Of a stretch of 64,000 nt of DNA, positions 56,280 through 64,000 are shown piece after piece. The stretch's first letter is position 1. Every line of letters begins with the position of its first letter. A program made the translations under genes and the position numbers. The DNA is from Aporrectodea caliginosa. Its lineage: Eukaryota; Annelida; Clitellata; Crassiclitellata; Lumbricidae. The notes under the pieces were generated by a model. It was not told where the DNA came from. It made no database searches and saw nothing but the letters and a program-made list of their open reading frames with translations. The stretch spans positions 2,817,007 to 2,881,006 of the forward strand of contig JACEVL010000005.1 in assembly GCA_020284085.1 (NCBI GenBank), read 5' to 3'.

Positions 56280-56998
56280 GAGGAATTACGTGAAAGGATG
56301 GTTAATGTGTCTGATAACCCTGAGAAAGTATACAGTGGTAAACAAATTCAGAATCTGTTACAGAAACGTTTTGGAGATGATTTGTTTTTTGCGAATGTGT
56401 CTGGACGTAAGAATGTAATTTGTTTTCGCAATATGGCAAGCCACATAATAAACGATAAATGGTATGCTGAGCGTGACTCTGACATTGATAATGAGAGTGT
56501 GCGCATTGTTCAGGCTGCAGCAAAGCTTGTTAAAGCTGGCATTTGTGAAAGTCTATTTGAGACTGATCATTACCCCACTAACTGTTCTATTGAAGACAAA
56601 GGTAAAGCCAAGCAGTGGGTTCCATCTTTGTTGCAAACATTTCTAGAAAGTATTGTTAGTGATGAAATTAAACAGATTGTCATAGGTCACTGTATTGTAC
56701 AAGCAAGCCGTCCTAGATCTGTTATATCACCTGTTTTATTCGGTGTTGGTGTCACTGTTGATCACATGGTTGGCTCTAAGACACTTGTTCAAATGTTGCC
56801 ACGTCTAGAGCTGTCTATTACAGTTGACGAGGTGAACAAATACAAACAGTCAATTTTACAGTCAGCTGAGGATGATCTACCAGCTGCCAGTTCAACCGCT
56901 TTCACGCAGTGGTCTGCAGACAATGTTGACCATAACATTGTAACACTAGACGGCTTGGAAACCTTTCACGGGATGGGAGTCATTTCTATGTCAGTAAC
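56280..56998 (+). CDS. Unclassified TE-like gene 1, middle part
   Basis: The open frame reads ELRERMVNVSDNPEKVYSG, LFFANVSGRKNVICFRNMAS, SVRIVQAAAKLVKAGI, IVIGHCIVQASRPRSVIS, FGVGVTVDHMVGSKTLVQML, FTQWSADNVDHNIVTLDGL and FHGMGVISMSVT. The aspartates in VTVDHMVGS and ADNVDHN may be functional, but no known catalytic domain is recognised. The frame is intact between the hAT element on the left and a Mutator-like MITE on the right. Confidence 0.75.
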
Positions 56999-57482
56999 GG
57001 TTCCGCGACAACTCGTCGAACGACATTTCGTATAACGACACTTCGTCTACGACAATTCGTATAACGACATTTCGTCTACTAGTGTATCTGTATCCATTAC
57101 GGCTAATCAACAGAGGCCGCTTTCTTATAGTTTCGCTAAAACGTGCTATATATTCTCTGGAATCCAGCTTCTAATTACTGACAAGATTATTTTCATCAAT
57201 CCAGCTTCTGTTGAATGGAAACCTATTTTCCTCCATGCATCCAGGTTCATTTCCAGCTTATTTTTACGTGAAAAATTATTTCGATCAATTCAGCTTCTAT
57301 TTCAACACAGGAATGTTTTCATCAATCCCACTTCCATTGCGGGAAACAGTTTTTTTCATCAATCCAGCTTCCATTTTAAAGTGACGATATCAAATAACTT
57401 AGTAGACGAAATGTCGTTCGACGAATTGTCGCTCGACGAAGTGTCGTAGACGAAATGTCGTTCGACGAGTTGTCGTGACACC
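56999..57482. mobile_element. Mutator-like MITE, copy 2, inserted in gene 1
   Basis: Same family as 17506-18320. It is flanked by GTCAGTAAC (56990-56998) and GTCAGGAAC (57483-57491), a nine-base duplication with one change. Terminal repeats start GGTTCCGCGACAACTCG and, on the other strand, GGTGTCACGACAACTCG, and both ends carry arrays of CGACATTTCGTC/GACGAAATGTCG. Removing it with one duplication copy leaves gene 1 in frame. It lacks the nested insertion present in copy 1. Confidence 0.88.
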
Positions 57483-57491
57483 GTCAGGAAC

Positions 57492-58848
57492 TGACAATTC
57501 TTTAGACACATTACCCTCAGGCAACTTTAGTGAAAAGTCTGTTAAACGTCTGCCACGTGTTAAAGTTTCTGACATGGTCCGTGGAAGGGGCATTCCTATC
57601 TATCACTATAACCAGCCAAATATTCCGGCACTGTCATTGTTAAAATTCAAGCCTCTCGATGATATTCAGTCACGGTTCTGTGCTCCACCTTCAATGAAAT
57701 TGGAGTTACTGTGGAAAATTGGGTGGTATTTTCGAGGAGAGGAAGAGCCAAGACCCAATTGGTCAGGTTTCATGCAAGATATGAGCATTGGTCCACATCT
57801 GCCTCCTGGTGACATCCGAATGTTACCCATTATTGACATGAACCCAGGTGACAGATCATGTATATTGTCAACTCTGTTGTTTATCATTGACCAGGCCAAG
57901 AAACTCAACATAATTACACCATGTGTAACATTCGACCAGCCTCTATGGCTCAAAGCTGTCGAAATTATCACCTCACAGTCACTTAATTTGGTATGTCGGA
58001 TGGGAGTTTTCCATGTACTTATGAGCTTTCTTGGCAGCATTGGCTCTTTGATGTCTGGTTCTGGACTTTCAGAGGCTTTGGAGTGCTGCTATGGTCCAAA
58101 TGCCGTTGTGCATATGATCAGTGGCAAGGCTGTGGCCCGGGCTTTACGAGGGCATTTTTTGATTGATTCAGCACTAAATGTTTTGCTTATGAGGCCTGTA
58201 CTAGATACCTCAATAAACAATGACATTCCTGGCTGTATCACCGATGCAGATGTTACTGACTTGAGAGCACTATATGACAGCGTAAATAGGAAAGAGATAG
58301 ATTTACCTAGTTTAGATGCCTCTGATTGTTTAAGGAAATTGGACAGCTTGCTTTCAGCTCATACAACCATGTTGGCCACTGTGTCCAGAACTGCAAGATT
58401 ATGGCTACAATATATGAAGTATGTTGACATTCTAAAACAAGTTCTTAGAGCTGAAAGATTAGGAGATTGGGATATGCATCTTGATGGTATCACAAAGATG
58501 CTAAATCACTTTGCAGCAACTGGGCACAATCAGTATGCCAAGTGTGCTCGGCTCTATGTCCAAAATATGCGTGAACTGCCACATACTCATGCTTGGTTGT
58601 AACATGAAAAACTCAGTAACGGGTACCACAGTGTACGCCGATCTGACCGTTTATGGGGAGTCTTGTCAACAGACCTTCTCATAGAACAAGTTATGATGAA
58701 AGCGATCAAGGGGCGTAGTGGTTTGACACATGGTAGAGGGATGAGTGAAAGTGTACGACTTTTATGGGTTAATACCTTACATAAATGTGCCAGTGTTCAT
58801 GTTGCCCTCAGTCATTTAACCGGTTTTGACATCACATTCGTTATTTAA
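57492..58848 (+). CDS. Unclassified TE-like gene 1, C-terminal part (one in-frame stop)
   Basis: The open frame continues with FSEKSVKRLPRVKVSDM, PRPNWSGFMQDMS, MLPIIDMNPGDRSCILSTLL, CVTFDQPLWLKAVEI, MGVFHVLMSFLGSIGSLMSG, MISGKAVARALRGHFLID, TARLWLQYMKYVDILK, MLNHFAATGHNQYAKCARL and THAWL, then a TAA at 58600, after which the same frame reads NGYHSVRRSDRLWGVLSTD and GRSGLTHGRGMSESVRLLW to 58848. The related fragment at 61.1-61.5 kb lacks three bases here and has no stop, so the TAA comes from a 3-bp insertion. I know this protein family only as unnamed repeats in animal genomes; conserved Asp, Arg and His residues suggest an enzyme. Confidence 0.75.
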
Positions 58849-59200
58849 TAATATTTATGCATGTTTGATTTAAAACAACTTCTGCACAATATTTCATTTA
58901 TTTTCGTGAGTGTTTAGTAATGTTTTAACATTTCGTTAAGAGGCGATTAAGGCATTTAATTTATTTTCCTTAAAACGAGCCATTTTGTATAACTACAGCA
59001 TTATTCGCCATCTGGCTACAATAACATAGGCCTATATATTCTTTTATTGAGAAAAATAATCTGACAAAAACGCAGAAATGCTAACATGAGTGATAATGGA
59101 TAATTATAGTTAGTTAGAACATTTTAGAATAAACTAGTAGGCTAAATGTTTTATATAAGGTTCTGGGATTAAATTGAGTTTTCTTCCGGTGGGATAGTAG
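58849..59200. other. AT-rich spacer
   Basis: Nothing is recognised. In related elements, as I remember them, further coding sequence of gene 1 would be expected here. Confidence 0.4.
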
Positions 59201-59735
59201 GCCTATAGTTAATGTGCTCTAGGTCTTAGTTGGTGAGAGGATAGGGGTCGGAGTGGAGGAGTTGGTGAAGTACATATGCTCAGGGTTGTGTAATATGGAG
59301 AATAGGAGTCTAGCATCGGATATAGGCTATTAGCTAGTTCAGAGACTGTTGGAAAGGATTGTTCTAGGTAACCTAGGCGTCTGGCTCTTTTTAGGAGTTT
59401 TTCCAGGCGTTCTTTATCGGAAGCCAGGGTAAGACTTCACCAGGATGGGGAGGCAATGAGGCATATAGAAGTTTAGCAACGGTAGTGGTTTTGGTTACAT
59501 TATGGATGGATGAGGAAGAAAGGCCATGGGTTTTGAGTTTTCTGATAGCATAAAAAGAGGAGGAGGAAGTTGCTGTGAGGTGGTCTATGGGCTGGGAGTT
59601 TGATATTATGTTGAAGGATGGATGAGTCAAGCTGACATTCTGCGTGAGATCAACTTCGAGGACCTGCAGGGTGACCGAATTTGCGAAGAAAACACGCAAA
59701 GTTCCATTAATTTGACATGACTTCACGCTCGAGAG
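59201..59735 (-). pseudogene. LINE reverse-transcriptase C-terminal fragment
   Basis: The minus strand reads VTLQVLEVDLTQNVSLTHPS, IDHLTATSSSSFYAIRKLKTHGL and TKTTTVAKLLYASLPPHPGEV, then in the next frame text equivalent to LEKLLKRARRLGYLEQSFP-type sequence down to about 59215. This is the thumb/post-RT region of a CR1/L2-related ORF2 of a different family from 22264. It probably displaced part of the second gene of the 10-kb element. Confidence 0.6.
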
Positions 59736-60043
59736 GCCGAGACAAACTAACTTCTGACCTTTTAAGTTTTAACTGTTTCTTAGTTTTAGATATTTTTTAA
59801 ACTGTGTCTTTGCGCACCGCTGAAATATTTCATAATCAATTATGAAACACAAGTTCAAACAATTAATTCTTGCATTTGTGGTGGAGGCCCCTATGTGGTG
59901 GAGGCCTCTGTGAACTGGCACATAGTGCACATGCCTAAATCCGGGCCTGTGTGTGGGCGTGTGTGGGGGAAGTATAGGCCTACACACTTCCCAAGGGGCA
60001 ATTTTCCCTCCCCACTTGTCGAAACAGATTTACGGCCCTGACT
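59736..60043. other. Spacer between LINE fragment and gene 2
   Basis: No gene is seen. A short GTGGTGGAGGCC direct repeat occurs at 59880-59908. Confidence 0.4.
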
Positions 60044-60562
60044 ATGTTGTATAGTGGAAAGCAAGGAGACACATTGAATCATTTGCGTTATGTAACATAC
60101 ATGCATTTAATTGCTAGAAGTTCATTAAGACCTCGGCCAGAACGACTACCTCCAACTGAGAGAGCGGCACATTTTCATGTACTTCGTGTACATTTACAGG
60201 TTGTGCAGTGGAAGTCGTTGATGGCGACTTATTTGGATCCTGAGAATTGGCGTTGGAAGTTAAAGGATGGTATGTATATACCAGTGGCCACTGATTTCAA
60301 AGCTGCAACACCAGATATCCTAAATGTTATTAGTTGCAAGTGTCACAGTTCGACTGGTGCCAGAAAGCGGTGTAGCTCCAATCTATGCTCATGCCGTAAG
60401 CATGGTTTGCAATGTGTTGCTGCATGTTTTCACTGCAACGGAGAAGACTGTGACAATGCTTCACATCCAACTACTGCTGAACTGTGTGATAGTGATGAAT
60501 ATGATGATGGTGGCACTGATGACAGTGATGTTGTTGCTGATGAAATAGATGTTGCTTTGTAA
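60044..60562 (+). CDS. Unclassified TE-like gene 2, C-terminal Cys-rich part
   Basis: The 172-residue frame holds LYSGKQGDTLNHLRYVTYM, RLPPTERAAHFHVLRVHLQV and YLDPENWRWKLKDGMYIP, then a CxC-type cluster ISCKCHSSTGARKRCSSNL, CSCRKHGLQCVAACFHCNG and EDCDN, and an acidic tail. Similar Cys-rich ends close a second protein that I recall accompanying gene-1-type proteins in cnidarian and mollusc genomes; there the missing upstream part includes a PIN/FEN-like nuclease region. That region is absent here, replaced by LINE sequence. The remaining frame is open and on the same strand as gene 1. Confidence 0.65.
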   Translation: MLYSGKQGDTLNHLRYVTYMHLIARSSLRPRPERLPPTERAAHFHVLRVHLQVVQWKSLMATYLDPENWRWKLKDGMYIPVATDFKAATPDILNVISCKCHSSTGARKRCSSNLCSCRKHGLQCVAACFHCNGEDCDNASHPTTAELCDSDEYDDGGTDDSDVVADEIDVAL

Positions 60563-61079
60563 TTTTTTACCAGCCACTAAATGCACTAGCAAAGCAAATA
60601 CAGCACGTATACTCAAAGTACTGTGACGATATTCCTGAACCATTAGAATGTCATATGCCCAGTGGTGGTAGGAGAAAAGTGAGTTCAGTTAAGTTCTTAT
60701 GCTGGAACACTGTTAAACCCCCGAGTCTTTCTTAGGATCCCACAGTAAAGTCTACATTTCACACCCAAACTGCACATAAATAAATGTCTAAACCCCAGTT
60801 ATTTTTTGCACAATTATTGTCATACTGGGCATAAGTCTACAGGCAGGTCTACTGTTCTGAAAATGCTGTGTTCCTTTTTTGTCTCGTTACTGTGTACTAT
60901 ATTTGGTGAATAAAGATTGATTGATAGTATTATGACTTTAGTCTTGATTGTTCTTATTTAGTTACACGTGATCTGTCATTTCCAATGGAGAATTAAGTAA
61001 GTAAGTATATTCTTCATTAAACCGGTTGCAGAAGAGCTGCACTCCGGTGTACAAACATCATAGGACAAACACAAAATCA
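60563..61079. other. Spacer between gene 2 and duplicate fragment
   Basis: No gene is seen; AATAAA-type signals lie near 60777 and 60910. Probable 3' flank of gene 2. Confidence 0.4.
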
Positions 61080-61520
61080 ATAGGAGTACAACATTCTTCC
61101 TACAAATGTTTAGAATTACCAGATTTAGATGCCTCTGAATGTTTAAGAAAATTGGACAGTGCGTTTTCAGCTCATACAACCATGTTGGCCACTGTGTCCA
61201 GAACTGCAAGATTATGATAGTATGATTATGATATATGAAGTATGTTGACATTCTAAAAATGTTCTTAGTCCTGAAAGATTAGGAGATTAGGATATGCATC
61301 TTGATGGTATCGCAAAGATGCTAAATCTCTTTGTAGTGACAGGGCACAGTCAGTATGCCAAGTGTGCTTGGGGTCTGTATCCAAAATATGCTCGAACTGC
61401 CATACTAATAATAATAATATCTTTTCTTTAATAAGCGCCTGACAAACGCACTGCATACATACTCAAGCATGGTTACATGAAAAACTCGGCAACGGGTACC
61501 ACAACGTACGCCGATCCTGA
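61080..61520 (+). pseudogene. Partial second copy of gene 1, with (TAA)n insertion
   Basis: The sequence parallels 58300-58665: LPDLDASECLRKLDSAFSAH and TTMLATVSRTARL, then 'gcatcttgatggtatcgcaa', then 'tcaagcatggttacatgaaa' and 'cgggtaccacaacgtacgcc'. A TAATAATAAT-containing segment at 61405-61455 interrupts it. Several frame changes show it is dead. At the position of the in-frame stop of the main copy it reads W-L-H-E, three bases shorter. Confidence 0.8.
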
Positions 61521-61546
61521 ATTAGCAAGTACAAATACACCTGTAA

Positions 61547-62074
61547 GGGGTCATTGCATAATTACGTAACGCTTCAGGGTGGGTGGGTGGGGTCCTTGGA
61601 AACGTTACGAAACGTTAGGTGGGTGGGTGGGTGGGTGGAGCTTAACGTTACGTAACGCTTTTATCAACAGTTTAGTTATAAACGAATTTAAACTAACATC
61701 AAATGACACGATGTGATCGAAGTTCAAACTTCGTGCCATTGATTTAAAACTTAACTAAAATACGCAATAGCATAAAGCAAGCATTTATTCAGCATTATTT
61801 AAAATTAAAAGTTGAAATTTAATCTGTTTTTATTGGTAAAAATTTAGGCCCTAAAGAAACTTTAAATTTGGTAGACAACCATCGACACGCTCAAGAAAAA
61901 TAAAGTTAATCATATGCCAGATCTTTACCTAGAGTCCTAGACCTAACAATAATTACGTAACGCTGGGGTGGGGGGTGGGTGGGTGGGTCTAGGGAAACGT
62001 TACGAAGCGTTACAGGGTGGGTGGGTGGGTCAAAAACGGTCATTTTCGGCGTTACGTAATTATGCAATGACCCC
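61547..62074. mobile_element. PIF/Harbinger-like MITE
   Basis: A perfect 26-bp terminal inverted repeat, beginning GGGGTCATTGCATAATTACG, is flanked by TAA at 61544-61546 and 62075-62077. Three-base TWA duplications with GGGG ends fit PIF/Harbinger. Just inside both ends are (GGGT)n runs and AAACGTTACGAA text in a foldback arrangement. At 528 bp it is non-coding. Confidence 0.9.
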
Positions 62075-62112
62075 TAACAATTATCGCTGATGATAGACGT
62101 AGTTGTTAATGC

Positions 62113-62200
62113 ATTTCGCCGAACCCAGGAGAGTACAGCAAATATTGCAGGGCGAACTCGCTCGGCCATATTTGCTGTACTCTCCTGGGTTCGGCGAAAT
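62113..62200. other. Perfect 33-bp inverted repeat (hairpin)
   Basis: 62113-62145 (ATTTCGCCGAACCCAGGAGA...) and 62168-62200 are exact reverse complements with a 22-base GC-rich spacer. A transcript would form a strong stem-loop. It lies inside the right end of the 10-kb element, about 120 bp from the 27-bp terminal repeat. Confidence 0.9.
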
Positions 62201-62389
62201 ACGGGCGCCGTGCCATGGCCTTCTGCAAAATGACTCATTAAAAAAACTGACTGGTTTGATTTTCGCTGGGGATAATTTTATTGAAGCTATATATAAAACC
62301 ATTTATGAAAAATAAGAAATCAGCTTGTTGCCAATTTTTTCTGGGTCTTAGGACTCCGCAACATGTCTAACTAGTGATTTTATAACATT

Positions 62390-62690
62390 TAACATGAATT
62401 AATTTAAAAAAAGTAGATTTGTAACCGTACCTCGTGGACTAGGTCGCTGATCATAGTGACGTCATCATTTTTTCTCATTACAGTAACAAGGAGTTTATAT
62501 CGTTATTATAGGAGGTGTCAAATTCAAATTGAGTGAATGATTGAGGGATTGATTGATTGGCTTGATTGCCTTACAATTACACTTGACTTTTTACAAACCT
62601 TTATAAGCGTCAAAGTGGATTATTTATTTCAAATATGGCTGGTGAATGTAATCTAACAGAACATTTGTAGGATATAGCGATTCCCTGTGT
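62390..62690 (+). repeat. Repeat R, copy 5
   Basis: 'acatgaattaatttaaaaa', 'gtgacgtcatcattttt' and 'aggagtttatatcg' match the family; the following ~200 bp match 10090-10285 especially well ('ttgattggcttgattgcctt', 'tggctggtgaatg'). It implies that another zinc-finger unit may follow beyond the window. Confidence 0.78.
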
Positions 62691-63455
62691 ACTGGGGTGC
62701 AGTGGAACATTTTTTGGAGCAAACGTTTTGTAATAGTGTTGAAAAGTTAGGCTAGTGTAAACAGAGTGCAGACTATTTTTGATTTGGCTTGTGTCTTCTG
62801 CCTTCTCCCGACGGTTAAAGTTTAAATATGTATAAAATCCTTTGGAAACACGTCCATGTAGTGCATTGTTTCTTTAACTGTAGCTGAAGCTTCCGATCGA
62901 TCCGCCATATTAGATCAGGCAGCTGCGGAAATCGCAACGTCAAATGAGTGCAACGACGTCATTGACATTAACAAAATTAGGAGAGAACGAAAGAAGTGCA
63001 GAAGCTCTGCTAAAACAGGGAGAGTGTTGATGCCCTTTGCATTTCCTTTAACTGTGGCTTGTTTCTGTTGCACTTTGCTTACTTTGGAACTGGTAATAAA
63101 CTATCTCTCTATCGGTGTCTTTAATTAGCTCTTCGTGCCTCTATGTATCCTGGTAAGTCTCTTTGCATTTGCCTCTCTACCTTTCTCTTTCAGTTTCAAA
63201 TTTCTCTAAATGCCTCAGTCTGTCTCGAATATCTGTCCACTTTTAAGTTCATGTGTTTACCGATTGCCTGGTTAGCTGCATTGGTAGGAACGTGCATCCT
63301 ATGCGTATCTGTGCGTGCGTTCGCCGCTTCCCAAACCGTATTTGAGAGATTTGAATCTCGGTTTATAGCACGGTCGGTACACGGATATAGGACCAATTCA
63401 AACGGGAAGAGGTTGGAAAGGATCTCAAGGTTCAATTCATTGGAAATCTATATCT
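62691..63455. other. Spacer, possible tRNA-derived SINE at 63230-63400
   Basis: 'gagcaaacgttttgtaat' (62718) matches 10854, continuing the paralogy with the 9.9-11.5 kb region. At about 63268-63362 'ggttagctgcattggtagga' and 'agatttgaatctcgg' resemble degenerate A and B boxes of a tRNA-derived SINE. No gene is seen. Confidence 0.3.
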
Positions 63456-63635
<180 letters not shown>

Positions 63636-64000
63636 AACCTATCTCTGAACCTATCTCTATCTACCGCTAACTCTATTCCTACCCCTATCTCTATCAATCT
63701 TATACATATCTCACTGTGTCTCTGTATCTGTCTCCGTCCTTCTATCCGCCTCCATCTCCATCTCTGCCTTCTGGCAGTCCGCCGCTATTTCCGAACTCTT
63801 GACCACATCGGTGGAATGATTCTGCCAGCATTTCTAGGAGTTTGTCCAGATGAATAGTTCAAAGTAAAGGAAATGAATGTTCTGCCAGTTCTCGAGCGTT
63901 TTACAAGATTTTGAAGACTCCTTTGTTTCGCTCATCTTACTTGTTGTTCCTTCGAAGTACAATGTGTGTGTGCTTATGCTATTAATATAATAAAATAAAA
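63636..64000. other. Terminal spacer
   Basis: Pyrimidine-rich then AT-rich sequence; no supported gene up to the window end. Confidence 0.4.

Larger units (their letters stand above)
52347..62347 (+). mobile_element. ~10-kb element bounded by a perfect 27-bp inverted repeat
   Basis: 52347-52373 (GACCCAGAAAAAATTGGCAA and seven more bases) is the exact reverse complement of 62321-62347. Similarity extends loosely inward, and GTTGC occurs just outside both repeats (about 52323 and complement near 62360), so true ends may be slightly further out. No clear target duplication was found. The segment carries the pieces of an unclassified gene pair (52639-58848 and 60044-60562) interrupted by a hAT element, a Mutator-like MITE, a LINE and a Harbinger-like MITE. 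Outside lie repeat R copies 4 and 5. The inverted repeat suggests a DNA transposon. Confidence 0.6.

Noticed and set aside
63268..63362. A functional tRNA gene
   Set aside because: A- and B-box-like words are degenerate and no cloverleaf with a proper anticodon arm could be drawn; a SINE head is the most that can be said.

Overview
The window is eukaryotic DNA, most likely from an aquatic invertebrate animal; the phylum cannot be fixed from the sequence. Evidence: a spliced ABCA-transporter exon, a tandem family of C2H2 zinc-finger genes, Tc1/mariner, hAT, piggyBac, Harbinger-like and Mutator-like elements, several non-LTR retrotransposon fragments, and long microsatellites. There are no operons, ribosome-binding sites or CRISPR arrays.

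Layout. 0-9.9 kb: piggyBac-like TTAA MITEs, a decayed virion-protein fossil, a deleted mariner with about 200-bp terminal repeats, a nearly complete Tc1-like element (transposase 5174-6112), one ABCA exon (6754-6908) and LINE/mariner debris. 9.9-27.6 kb: a duplicated array of zinc-finger genes (units at 12.3-13.4, 19.5-20.9 and a remnant at 24.9-27.6; a further unit lies at 49.8-51.3), each followed by a shared 3' flank, 5' flank and repeat 'R', and interrupted by MITEs, LINEs and microsatellites. 27.6-49.76 kb: a virus-like island of Polinton/Maverick (adintovirus-like) sequences. 52.3-62.35 kb: a ~10-kb segment bounded by a perfect 27-bp inverted repeat that carries pieces of an unclassified two-gene, transposon-like system, itself hit by a hAT element, a Mutator-like MITE, a LINE and a Harbinger-like MITE. 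62.4-64 kb repeats the sequence that precedes the first zinc-finger unit.

The virus-like island holds two distinct lineages. Lineage A has a terminal-type sequence, protein-primed-type DNA polymerase B, HNH protein, adenain-like protease and the start of a fibre-like gene (27.69-33.06), plus a second block (41.95-49.76) with terminal-type sequence, chromodomain integrase, zinc-ribbon/phospholipase-A2-like gene, packaging ATPase, penton-like minor capsid, pX/pVI-like virion proteins and conserved hypotheticals. Lineage B (36.16-41.5) has a PLA2-like gene, integrase, a second DNA polymerase B and a small Cys-rich protein. An RTE-type LINE and a piggyBac transposon separate them. No major capsid gene is present; the gene that would follow 49736 is cut after about eight codons. 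In each lineage the PLA2-like gene sits directly upstream of the integrase.

Many otherwise intact genes (both polymerases, penton, piggyBac, hAT, a zinc-finger gene) carry single-base frameshifts, often in T or A runs, so some 'pseudogenes' may be sequencing artefacts. All family assignments are by eye from motifs and remembered family features; none was checked by database search.
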